From: Theropithecus gelada
Taxonomy: Eukaryota; Chordata; Mammalia; Primates; Cercopithecidae
Assembly (NCBI RefSeq): GCF_003255815.1
Contig: NC_037669.1
Coordinates: forward strand, 128,816,355 to 128,880,354
Direction: 5' to 3'
DNA: 64,000 nt
Below are positions 34,973-46,528 of this stretch, in pieces. Numbering within the stretch: position 1 is the first letter of the stretch; every line of letters starts with the position of its first letter. Under the pieces are notes generated by a model. The model was not told where the DNA came from. It made no database searches and was given only the letters and a program-made list of their open reading frames with translations. The translations under genes were made by a program, and so were the position numbers.

Positions 34973-35803
34973 GATTTCTTCTTTAGCATTTTTTATTGTG
35001 TCTATTTGATGTTTCTCTTTTTCTTCTTTATTAGTCTGGGTACTTGTCTACCTATTTTGTTCATCTTTTCAGAAAAACAGTTTCTGGATTCATGGATTTG
35101 AAATTTTTTTGTGTCTCTATCTCCTTCAGTTCTGCTCTGATGTTAGTTATTTCTTTTCCTCTGCTAGTTTTTGAATTAGTTTGTTCTTACTTCTCTACTT
35201 CTTTTAATTGTGATGTTACTGCGTCGATTTTAGATATTTCCCACTTTCTACTGTGGGCATTTACTGCTTTAAATTTCCCTCTAGACACTACTTTAGATGT
35301 GTCCCACAGATTCTGGTAGGTCGAGTCTCTACTCTCGTTGGTTCCAAAAGACTTATTTATTTCTGCCTTAATTTTGTTATTTACCCAGTAGTTATTCAGG
35401 ATCACGTTGTTCAGTTTACATGTTGTTGTGCAGTTTTATGTGTTTCTTAATACTGAGTTTTAATTTCATTGCACTGTTGTTTGAGAGATTGTTATGATTT
35501 TCATTCTTTTGCATTTCCTGAGGAGTGTTTTACTTTAAATTACACACAGATTCATAAAGCAAGTTCTTAAAGACCTACAAAGAGACTTAGACTCACACAA
35601 AAATAGTAATGGGAGACTTTAACACGCCACTGTCAATATTAGACAGATCAATAAGTCAAAAAATTAACAAAAATATTCAGAACTGAGCTCAGCTCTAGAC
35701 CAAGCAGATTTAATAGACTTCTATAGAACTCTTCACCTCAGATCAACAGAATATACAGTCTCTCATCACATAGCACTTATTGTAAAATCAACCACATAAT
35801 TAT
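34973..35803 (-). mobile_element. 5'-inverted L1, right part and inverted 5' segment
   Basis: The outer L1 resumes antisense ORF2 at 34985 and continues to about 35538 (endonuclease/linker region, TTCTTAATACTGAGTTTTAA etc.). From about 35541 it turns to sense (CAGATTCATAAAGCAAGTTC, ATGGGAGACTTTAACACGCC, TCAACAGAATATACAGTCTC), ending near 35800. The sense and antisense pieces meet at almost consecutive L1 positions, the signature of twin priming. Its 12-bp start is the right target duplication of the nested L1. Confidence 0.85.
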
Positions 35804-36574
35804 AACATTTTTATAGCACATAAAAATGTATTTCATCTAGATAAAATAATGTTGATTTTTAGAGTGACCTCATGAAAGCAAGTAGAAGTCAGTTCTGGGT
35901 CATCATAATTCCTTACAGGACTCAAAAAGGACCAAAGTAAACCATTGAAAGAAGAGTTTTTTTGTTCCAGTTAGATGTCTACTCACTTTCAAATTTAATC
36001 AGTATGAGAGGTGGATACATTTACCTGACTGGCTTTATCCAAGATTTCTTAATTTCTTTAGTGACTATATGATTTTTTCTGTTTTCATTTACACTGGAAA
36101 ATATGATGTCAGGCAAAATTTTAGGAAATTGTTATTCATCCCATAATTAGTTGTGGCATTTTAGACTTGGATAAAAATCCCCTTTGGACAACGTATGCTT
36201 GCTTACTTATGACAGGGAGAAAATAGGCTAAAAAAATGGTAGGATATTACACAGTTGGTTGAAAGACTTAAAGAAACTGGTTTAAGTGCAGCAGCCCTAG
36301 GGAGACTATAATTGGTATTGCACTAAATAAACAGTACTGAATATAATGACTTCATTACTGTAATTTATGTATTGTATGTAATTTAGGTATCATTTATAAA
36401 TATATACATTTATTGTTCCACGTAAGTGTTAAATATATAAAGCAAGTTAAACTCTTGAATCTCCCATAGTATTTGACTCTTCATACTTTCTAAATACATG
36501 TATATTAATTAATTGGAATATTGATTACCATGTAATCTTTAAAAGTTGTCCTTGTTTTATTTTTCTGTTATTTT
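35804..36574. other. No recognised feature
   Basis: AT-rich unique-looking DNA between two L1 elements; no gene. Confidence 0.45.
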
Positions 36575-38596
36575 GTCCTTGTTTTTTTTTTTTTATTTTT
36601 ATAAAGTATTTTGGGTACCTAGTAGATTTGTGTATTCGTGGGATATGTCAGATGTTTTGATAAACATATGCAATGTGAAATAATCACATCATGAAGAAAA
36701 GGGTATCTATGCCCTCAAGCATTTATCCTTTGAGTTAGAAACAATCCATTTACATTTTTTAAGTTATTGTAAAATACACAGTTAAGTTATTATTGACTAT
36801 AGTTATTCTCTTATGCTATCAAATAGTAGGCTTTATTCATTTTGCAACTTTTTGGTACCCATTAATTATCCCTGTCTGTCCCTCTACACCCCACAACCCT
36901 TCCCGAACTCTAGTAACCATCCTTCTAATCTCCATGTCCCTGAATTCAATTGATTTGATTTTTAGATTCCACAAATAAGTGAGAACATAGATTCTTTCTC
37001 TTTCTGTACATTGCTTATTTCACTTAACATAATGATTTCCAGTTCTATCCATGTTGCTGCAAATGACTGGATTTCACTCTTTTTCATGGCTTAACAGTAC
37101 CCCATTGTGTATATGTACCACATTTTCTTTATCCATTAATCTGTTGGTGGACACTTAGGTTGTTTCCAAATCTTAGTTATTGTTAACAATGATGCAGCAA
37201 ATATAGGAAGGTAGATATCTCTTCAATATACTAATTTCCTTTCTTTTAGGTATATACACAGCACTGAGATTGACAGATCATATGGTAGATCAAGTTTTAG
37301 TTTTCTGAGGACCCTCCAAACTGTTCTCCAGAGTGGTGGTATTAATTTCCATTCTCATCAATAGAATACGAGTGTTCCCTGTTCTCACATCTTCACCAAC
37401 ATTTGTTAATGCCTGTCTTTGAATATAAGCCATTTTAACTGGGGTGAGCTGATATCTCATTGTCGTTTTGATTTGCATTTCCCTGGTGATCAATGATGTT
37501 GAACATCTTTGATTATAGCTGTTTACCATTTGTATGTCTTCTTTTTAGGAATGTCTATTCAAATATTCCCCCCCTTTTTAATCAGATTATTATATTCTTT
37601 TCTATAGAGTGGTTTGGGCTTCTTATATATTCTGATCATTAATCCCTTGTCATAAGGGAAGTTTGTAAATATTTTCTGCCATTCTGTGGGTTGTCTCTTT
37701 ACTTTATTGACTGTGTCCTCTGCTATGCAGAAGCTGTGTAACTTTATGAAATCCCATTTGTCCATTTTTGCTTTGGTTGCCTGAGTTTGTGGAGTGTTGC
37801 TCAAGTAATTTTTGCCCAGACCAAAGTCCTGGAGAGTTTCCCCAATGTTTTCTTGTAGTAGTTTAATAGTTTGAGGTCCTAAATTTCAGTCTTTAATCCA
37901 TTTCCATTTGATTTTTTATATGACAAGAGACAAGGCTCTAGTTTCATTCTTCTGCATTCAGATGTACAGTTTTCCCAACACCATTTACTGAAGACATTTA
38001 CCGAAGAGGCTATCTTTTCTCCATTGTATGTTCTAGGCAACTTTTTCAAAAATGAATTTACTGTAGGTGTTTGGATTTGTTTCTGGAGTCTCTACTCTGT
38101 TCCATTAGTCTAAGTGGCTGCTTTTATGCCAGCATCATGCTGTTTCGGTTAGTATAACTCTGTAGTATAATTTGAAGTTGGGTAATGTGAGTCATCCAGC
38201 TTATTTATTTTTATTTTATTTTTTGTTTTTCTTGCTTACAATAGCTTTGGCTATTCTGAGTCTTTGGTGGTTCCATACAAATTTTTATTTTATATTTTTC
38301 TATTTCTGTGAGGAAGTCTTTGACATTTTTATAAGGATTGCATTTAATCTGTACATTTATTTGGGTAGTATGGACATTTTAAAAATATTGATTATTACAA
38401 CACATGAGCTGAAAATATTCTCTGATTTTTGGTGTCTTCTTCAATTTTCTTCATCAGTGTTTCATAGTTTTAATTTTAGAGATCTTTAACTTCTTTGATT
38501 AAATTAATTTCTAGGTATTTAATTTTATCTGATGCTACTGTAAATGGGATATTTTAAATATTGTACACTGTTGGCATATGGAAATGTTACTTACTT

Positions 38597-38884
38597 TTTT
38601 TTTTTTTTTTTTTTTGAGACGGAGTCTCGCGCTGTCGCCCAGGCTGGAGTGCAGTGGCGCGATCTCGGCTCACTGCAAGCTCCGCCTCCCAGGTTCACGC
38701 CATTCTCCTGCCTCAGCCTCCTGAGTAGCTGGGACTACAGGCGCCCACCACCGCGCCCGGCTAATTTTTTGTATTTTTTAGTAGAGACGGGGTTTCACTG
38801 TGGTCTCGATCTCCTGACCTTGTGATCCGCCCGCCTCGGCCTCCCAAAGTGCTGGGATTACAGGCGTGAGCCACCGCGCCCGGC
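38597..38884 (-). repeat. Young AluY with 12-bp right-arm deletion, antisense
   Basis: TTTGAGACGGAGTCTCGCGC to CACCGCGCCCGGC with little divergence and many intact CpGs. The text GTTTCACTGTGGTCTCGATC lacks the 12 bases GTTAGCCAGGAT normally found after CGT. TTACTTAC-type target repeats flank it (38587-38594; CTACTTAC at 38886-38893). A shared 12-bp deletion is, as I recall, a mark of the macaque AluYRd lineage. Confidence 0.88.
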
Positions 38885-40991
38885 GCTACTTACTTTTGTA
38901 TGTTGATTTGTATCCTGAAACTTTATTGAATTTGTTTATCAGTTATAACAGTTTCCTTGTGGAGTCTTTAGGTTTTCTCCAAATATAAAATCATATCATC
39001 AGCAAACAACAATAATTTGACTTTCCTTTCCTATTTAGATGCCCTTTATAACGTTCTCTTGTCTTATTGCTCTAGCTAGGACTTGCAGTACTATATTGAA
39101 TAACAGTGGTGACAGTGGGCATCCTTTTTATATTCCAGATATTAGAAGAGGAAACGCTTTTGGTTTTCCCCTATTCAATATATTAGCAGTGAGTCTGTTA
39201 TATATTACTTTTATTATGTTGAGATATATTCTTTATATACCCAGTTTTTTGGTGAGTTTCCATCATGGAGATGTATTTAATTTTATCAAATGCTTTTACA
39301 GCATCAATTGAAATTATCATGTGGTTTTATTCTTCCTTCTGTTGATCTATCATGTAGATTGGTTTTCATATGTTAAACCATCCTTGCATCCCAGGGATAA
39401 ATCCCACTTGGTCCGGATGAATAATCTTTCCAATGTACTGGTGAATTCAGTTTGCTAGTATTTTGTTGAGGGTTTTTGCATCAATATTCACCTGAGATAT
39501 TGGCCTGTAGTTTTATTTTAAATGTGTCTTTCTCTGATTTGATAATTATAGTAATATTGTCATCATAGAATAGATTTGAAAGTATTCCCTCCTCTGTTTT
39601 TCTGAAAAGTTTAGGTAAGATTGCTATTAGTTCTTCTTAAAATGTTTCATAGAAATCAACAATGAAGTCATCAGTTCCTAGGATTTTCTTTACTGGGAGA
39701 CTTTTAATTATGCCTTCAAACACTTCACTTGTTATTAGACTGTTCAGGTTTGGATTTCTTTCAGTTTCAATTTTGGGAGGTGAAATGTATCTATGAATAT
39801 GTCCATGTCTTCTAAATTTTCTTGGATTTCTGTGAGTATAGCTGTTCAGAGTAGCCATGAATAATCTTTGATTGTCTTCAGTATAAGCCAATAAATCTTG
39901 TTCATTTCTGATTTTATTTATTTGGCTATCTTCTTTCATTTTCATAGTTAATCTGGCTAAAGATTTGTCAATTTTGTTTAACTTTTCAAAAAGCAAACTT
40001 TTGTTTCATTGATAGTTTGCATTTTTTCATTTCAATTTCATTTATTTCTGCTCTGATCTTTATAATTTCTTTTGTTTCTACTAATGCTGGGTTTGATTTA
40101 CTCTTGCTTTCTAACTCATTAGCATGCATTGTTAGATTATTTATTTATTTGAAGATTTTTTCTCTTTTTAAATGTAGGCACTTATAGCTATATGCTTCCC
40201 TCTGAGTACTGCTTTTGCTTTATCCAGCAGGTTTTGGTGTGTTGAGTTTCCATTATTATTTGTTTAAATAAATGTTTCAATTTCCTTCTTAATTTCTTCC
40301 TTGACACACTAGTCATTCAGTAGCATACTGTTTAATTTTCATGTATTTGTGTAGATTCTAAAATTCCTCCTGTTATTCATTTCCGGTTTTATTCCATTGT
40401 GATCAAGGAAGATGCTTGATATTTTTTCAATTTTTTTTTTTAATCTTTAAGACTTGTTTTTTGACTTAACATATGATCTCTTCTTGAGAATGATCTATAC
40501 GCTGAGGAAGAGAAGGTATTCTGCAGGCCTTGGATGAAATATTCTGTAAACATCTATTACATCCATTTAGTCTCCAGAGCAGACTAAGTCTGATGTTTCT
40601 TTGTCAATTTTCTGTCTAGAAAATCTGTCCAATGCTCAAAGTGGTTGTTGAAGTCTCCAGCTATTATTGCATTGGGGCATATTGCTGTCTTTAGCTTTAA
40701 TAATATATTTTTTAAATATCTGGGTGCTCTAGCATTGGGTACATAGATGTTTAAAATTGCTATATTGTCTTTCTTAATTGACCCCTTTATCATTATACTA
40801 CTGACCTTCTTTTTCTCATCTTATAATTTTGGAATTGAAATATATATTTTTTTCTGTTATAACTATAGTTACTCCTGCTTTTGTTGTTGTTGTTGTTGCT
40901 GTTTTTTCCCCTGGAATGGAATGTTTCATCACTTTATTTTCAGTCTGTGTGTGTTATAGGTGAAGTGTTTCTTGTAGGCAACAGATCAATG

Positions 40992-41416
40992 TGTCATGGC
41001 ATTCTTAGGGTATTGTTTCACCAGCCAGAAACCTCTGTGGCCATTGGCTCCTCTTCTTGGGTTTTGCTTGTGCTCATTGGGCTCATTTCATCCACTCAGC
41101 CCAGCAGGCTGTGCTTGGTTTTCAATACAGACCAGATCCCACGCTTGTCAAGGGTAAGCCAGGCATAGAGCAGCAAGAGGTATATGAGTGAGCAAGCATG
41201 GGATCCAGTCACAGGCCACAGGCACAAAGCTGTGGCTGGGCAGCTGCAGCGTCACCCAGGAGTACAGAGCTCCTGTCCCACCAACTTGTTAGGGGTCAGG
41301 GCTCAAGCCTGTTCCTAGACCCCATTGGCACCATGGAGTGTGCAGCCTCTAACACACCTCCCCCACTGGAGCTAGAATTCCGCAGAGGTTGCTCCAGATG
41401 GACCCTGCTGCCATCA
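40992..41416. repeat. Unidentified GC-richer insert in old L1, LTR-like ends
   Basis: About 425 bp absent from L1 lies between AGGCAACAGATCA and the L1 text that resumes as TTTTATCCCATTCAG. It starts TGTCATGG and ends CCATCA, so it could be a solitary LTR (TG..CA), with ATG on both flanks as a weak target duplication. It is much richer in G+C than its host. I cannot assign a family, and the open frames in it are incidental. Confidence 0.45.
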
Positions 41417-41523
41417 GATGGGTATTTTGTTTGTTTGTTTGTTTTTGTTTTTTCTTTTTTTATCCCATTCAGGTAGTGTTTTGTTTCTTTTGGTTTTTGT
41501 TGTTGCTGTTGTTTTTGTTGTTG

Positions 41524-41803
41524 TTTGAGACAGAATCTCACTCTGTCATCCATGCTGGAGTGCAGTGGCATGAATTTGGCTTTCTGCAATCTCTGCCTTC
41601 CCAGTTCAAAAGATTCTCAAGCCTCAGCCTACTGAGTAGCTGAGATTACAGGCACACACTACCACACCCAGCTAATTTTTGTGTTTTTAGTAGAGACAAG
41701 GATTCACTATGTTGGCCAGGCTGGTCTTGACCTCCTGACCTCAAGTGTTCCTCCCATCTTGGCCTCTCAAAGTGATTACAGGCATATCCCAATGTGCCCA
41801 GCC
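41524..41803 (-). repeat. Alu (AluS-like), antisense
   Basis: TTTGAGACAGAATCTCACTC, TGCTGGAGTGCAGTGGCATG, TTTTTAGTAGAGACAAGGAT and GGCCAGGCTGGTCTTGACC. It ends GTGCCCAGCC and sits between the L1 texts CCATTCAG and CCACTGTATGTCTTTTG. Confidence 0.88.
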
Positions 41804-42080
41804 ACTGTATGTCTTTTGGTAGGAGAATTTAGTGCATTTAAATTCATTGTTATTAATAAGTAAGAACTTACTCTTTCCATTTTGTCATTTGTTTTCTGGT
41901 TGTTTTATGGTCTTCTATTCCTTCTTTCTTTACTTCTTGTCTTCTTCTAGTGAAGGTAATTTTATCTATTGGTATGATTTAGTTACTGCTTTTCACTTTT
42001 TTGTTTACACATTGTATGTTGCTTGGTTTGAGGTTACCTGTTGCCCTTCTTTAAAAGGTTACAATTATTTTCAGTTTTGT

Positions 42081-44464
42081 ACTTTTGAGTATATTGGATA
42101 TTAGGTAATTTTTATGCAAATAGTTTTACCATTATTATTTTTAATCACCTTGATTTTGTTTGCTCTAATATTTTACTCCACTTGCATCATCTGACAATCA
42201 TAAGAATTTTAAACAATTATTTGTTCACTTTTGAAGCCTATTTTCACAAAAAAAGTTAATAAAACAATGATTTACTGAACAGATGCTATATAACTGAATA
42301 AAAATGGAAACATCTCTAATGAGCTAACACACACATTTTGAAGGAATAAACATTTTTGATAGCTAAAGGAAAACAAATTGAAGAATAAATAATAGAAATT
42401 CTAAACTCAAGACCAATTGATGTGAGGAATCAATATGAGGATAATTTCTTGTAAGATTGCATAGAAAAGTCAGGTTTTAAATCTTGATCAATGATAGTGG
42501 TAGGAATTCATATGGAGAAAATATTTGGTGATGTTTCTATTTCATCATTTTTTGTTTTTTTATTTTGTTTGTTTTGTTGGTTTTACTTTGTCTCAGTTTG
42601 GTGTGATTCTGCAAACTGCAGAATGAGATTATTTTCTCAATTCTATCTTTATTCCATTATGGCTGCATTTGTTCCACAGGAATTCCTAAACTTATAATTG
42701 TACTAAAAAGCAAAATGATTTTCTTTGGCTCTTATTCTTAATAGTGTATGTTAAAGATTTTAAAAATCATGCTCTGTATGTGAGATTATAAATTTTCTTT
42801 AGATTTCTAAATTTTAGTAATTTATAGCTGTGAATTGTAAATATCTTTATTTCATAAGTGATATACTTTTACTAAAACAATCAGCAAATTATAAAACATT
42901 GAATATGCAATTTTTAGAGATTTTTTTTTTTTTTTTTTCTGTATAGATTCCTCAAGACTTTTCTGTCTCTATCTGGAAATCAATAGGTACAAATCAGCAT
43001 TTGTTTTCTGTTTCTGAGTAGCAAATTACCCAAAACCTAGCTGCTTAAAGCAGAAAACATTTGTTACCTCATAGTTTCTGTGGATCAAAAATCCTGATAC
43101 AATTTAGCTGCATTCGTCTAGCTTAGGATTTCTCAGAAGACTACAGTTGAGGTTATTGCCAAGACTGTGTTCCTCTCAAGACTCACTCCAGATATGATTC
43201 ATTATCAGTTTAACTCACATGGCTGATGGACAGAGATATCAGATCCCTGTTATATGGTTTACTTCTTAGAACAGCTCACTGAAGGGGAGCTTACTTTTCT
43301 CAGTGTCAGCAAGCAATACCGTAAGAGTCCAAGCTGAAAGTCATTGTCATTTTATCACTAATATTAGAAGTAGCATTTGTAATTTTTGTCTTATTTTAGT
43401 CATTAGAAGTGAGTTACTAGGCCCAGTCCATACTTAATGGAAGGCTATTAAACAAGGGTGTGAATACCAACAGATGAAGATGTAGGGAGCCTCTAGGAGA
43501 CTTCTTACTACAAGTTCTTTCTCTGGCATAAAATGTCAGATTCTGTAGATGGAACTAGCATTATTTCCAACCCTTGGCTTCTGTCACCTAAACCATAATG
43601 ATGATAAAATGTCATCATAAAGTATTTTTTCATTCTATATTAAGTCTAGAAATTTTACTTTTTCACTTTAGGAAAGCACTTTATGAGGTTATTTTTTGGT
43701 CATACCTGAATTGTCAGTATGACTACTTTGTGCTTGGGGCCATTATTGAGAAAAATAACAGTTACTTGAAAACAAGCTCTGTGATACTATGGTGGCCTAT
43801 TTGATAACCCAGAAGGCTACTAAGGAATTAAGGAGTGGGTAGCATAGACAGCAGAGGCATGATAGACAAGGAAGATTTATGTCCTGTTTGGGATGGAATA
43901 GGACAGCTCATTATTTTAGTACACTATTTCAGCATAATGCATAAATTAAAATTTCTAAATTGTTTATTTCTGCAATTTTCCATTTAACATTTTCAGGCGA
44001 AAATTGACCATGAGTAACTAAAACTGTGAAAAGTAAAACTATGGATAAGGGGGGACTACAGTTGTTTATTTTTATATAATAAGTTTAATGAATTATATAA
44101 TTAAAACACTGTTATAACACAGTGTTTGTCATAAGAAGAACAGAGCAAATGATGGTCCTGTTCCAAGGATGTTAGCAAAAAGGAAAAAACAAAACTTTTA
44201 CAATTACAATTATTTGTTTAAAAATTTTGAACATTAATTTTTCACAGATTTAAAATAATAACAATAATAATAATCTTGATGTTTTAAATAAGTGAATATG
44301 ATAAATATTGAATTAACCAAAAATTTCTATGACAAATAGCAAAATAAAAGTGATTAAACAGCTTTTACTTTTTGATTTGGAATTAGCTGTCATTAGCAGA
44401 TTGTGGACAATCGTTTCTTTTAATGCACATGCTGCCATATGATCTGCAGTAATGTCCTGGGTTG
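42081..44464. other. Mostly unique DNA with old repeat traces
   Basis: No gene. A T run lies near 42922-42939. A stretch at about 43000-43300 (GCAAATTACCCAAAACCTAG, CTGCTTAAAGCAGAAAACAT, CTCATAGTTTCTGTGG) resembles an old dispersed repeat that I cannot name. Confidence 0.4.
43990..44062. repeat. Tigger-like DNA transposon end
   Basis: GACCATGAGTAACTAAAACT, GTGAAAAGTAAAACTATGGA and TAAGGGGGGACTACAG resemble the terminal repeat of Tigger/pogo-type fossil transposons, diverged. The other end was not found. Confidence 0.5.
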
Positions 44465-44835
44465 TTCAGAGTAGTAATCAATTTACTATTAAGAAGGAAC
44501 AAGCAGAGTAGACATTCGTCTACCATGTTGTTTACTGTTGACTACAAAGACAAGGAATCACTTTAGGCACATTTCTAGCTTTATATGTATATTTTGGTAT
44601 ATTATGATCACAAAACTAAATTAAATTATGGCCTTCCCCAGGAAGAGATTATTTAATTTTCACTAGTGATAGCAGAAACTGGTTGCAAGAGATAATAGAA
44701 TTTGCGAAGAACAAAGAGCTAGCCATTTTTTTAACCTCATGATTTCCCCATGTTTTATTTTTTACCGATAGTCAAGTTATACATCACATGACATTGGATG
44801 AGAAGACAGTATCAGGTTTCTTAGAATGAAACAAG
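44465..44835. repeat. Segmental direct repeat, copy A (371 bp)
   Basis: Runs from TTCAGAGTAGTAATCAATTT to TTCTTAGAATGAAACAAG. The same text occurs at 46488-46528 plus 49035-49362. About two dozen differences by eye. It is not an L1, Alu or LTR that I recognise. Confidence 0.88.
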
Positions 44836-46429
44836 TCACTCAGGAAGACCAGAGCATCTGGTAAGCTGATCTTCATTCTTACCTTATTATTAGGCTAAAC
44901 TTAATTCTTATATCTTATGGGGAAAAAATAAGTGTAGTTACTGACTATGGATAGTTAATTATGACCTATGTGAGATAAACATCTGCAGGAACAAAAAAGG
45001 TAAATATGCCCAAGGTCAGACAGAGCTGCTACCTGAGCTACTGTATTAAAAAATGTCCTTAACAATCCTGCGTGTCCCTATTATCTCAGGTGTATTTTCA
45101 AACTTAGCTTAGAAATATAAAATTAAATAACACCAAATTCAGTTAAGAAGTTTCCCTTGGTAGTAAAAACAAAAAAATGTTCTTGTGCTATGATAATACT
45201 TGAGTGAATTCATTACTTTCAAAACAATAAACTCAATTTTAAATTGGTTATTTAAGAGCATTTCGATCCTAGCATGCAGAGGTTATATGGACCCTTGAGA
45301 TCTGGACCACAGGTAATGCACATATTTTCTTCATTTAGACATAAATCCCTATGTGACACCAACAAGTAATCTTTTACTATATTTCTCACTGTAGTGATTG
45401 ATATTTTCTACTTAAATAGTTGTCTACAGCTTCTGAAATTGAACTCATCCTTGATGATAGGTGAATTTGCTGACCAAACTGCTAAGGAAAAGTATTTTTA
45501 GAGTGGGAATTCTTAGTGGTTTTATTTATTTGCCTTTCAGTTTCTTTATTTTTTATGTCTTTATGTTTCTCAAATAATTCTATATGATTTGTAAGTCATG
45601 AGGTATTAATTAGGAAATGCATGTGTACATACACAAACACACATATAATCACATATTTAAACAAATACATATACACACATAAGGTAAAGAAATTCAATGA
45701 GTACAAAATAATGCAGATTTAAAAATAGGTCCTCCAATTCAATTCCCCAAATGTTTTTTTCTTCAAAAGTAACCACAATATGTGTCTTATTTTATATATT
45801 TTACACTAAATATTATTTGTGAATGTGCTTAGGCTTTTATAAAACAAAGGGTAGTATGTAGACCCTTTTATATCATTTGTTTCCTAATTCTTTCTTATGA
45901 AAGAGCTCATTCTATTTAAAAAGTGTATCTACTGAAAGTGAGGGAGGTAGATTGCTAAACTGCTAAATCTGCCTAATTATTTTTAACTAACACATAGCTA
46001 ACACTTTATGACCACGTTGTTTAGCTGTTTGTCTATTAAAAGGTATGTGGATTGCAATTACAAAACATGTGCCAAAAAATAAATAGATAATTATTTGTGT
46101 CTCTTTATATATGTGTAACTCACTTATGTATACACATGTATATAATATATAATTACAGGGTTTGCTTACTGAACATTTAAGTATTATAAGATTACCTTGC
46201 AAAAGAGTTTAAAAATTTACATTTTCATTAAGAATAAATGAGAGTGTCAGTTTTTTATAATACATTTATTTTTTGACAGAGGTAAATTTAAAATAATATT
46301 TTAATAATAAATTGTAAATCCATTAGATTATAACATTTTAATAAAATAACTGCATATATAGGCAAAAACAAAACAAAACAAAATACCTGCATTGAATTTC
46401 ATGTATTTTGCTCAAAAGGCTATATATAT
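44836..46429. other. No recognised feature
   Basis: AT-rich spacer between the two copies of the segmental repeat; no gene. Confidence 0.45.
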
Positions 46430-46485
46430 ACATACACACACATATATATACACACACACACACACACACATACACACACACACAG
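46430..46485. repeat. (TA)n-(CA)n microsatellite
   Basis: TATATATACATACACACACA, then about ten CA units, a TA and more CA units. It abuts the start of segmental copy B. Confidence 0.85.
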
Positions 46486-46487
46486 TA

Positions 46488-46528
46488 TTCAGAGTAGTAA
46501 TCAATTTACTATTAAGAAGGAAGAAGCA
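46488..46528. repeat. Segmental repeat copy B, left piece
   Basis: TTCAGAGTAGTAATCAATTT and on to GAAGAAGCA, matching 44465-44505 of copy A. The last 15 bases (46514-46528, AAGAAGGAAGAAGCA) are the L1 target duplication. Confidence 0.88.

Larger units (their letters stand above)
36575..42080 (-). mobile_element. Older long L1, antisense
   Basis: Reverse-complement L1 from its 3' end (a T-rich run near 36582, then AATGTGAAATAATCACATCA and CAAGCATTTATCC) through ORF2. Minus-strand protein pieces include QATKAKMDKWDFIKLHSFC (37559-37804), LARLTMKMKEDSQINKI (39637-39996) and YVPNARAPRY with AIIAGDFNNHFEHWTDFLDR (40584-40793, endonuclease). Near 41820-41900 it reads through the ORF2 start region. 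Divergence is higher than in the L1s at 28787 or 46529. Three insertions interrupt it: an AluY (38597), an unidentified block (40992) and an Alu (41524). Confidence 0.8.

Noticed and set aside
41198..41476. 92-codon plus-strand frame in the unidentified block
   Set aside because: Ends in a TTTG/T-rich tract and has no recognisable domain; the DNA is more likely a non-coding repeat.
46430..46485. CA/TA tract as a Z-DNA regulatory site
   Set aside because: Ordinary dinucleotide microsatellite; nothing nearby to regulate.
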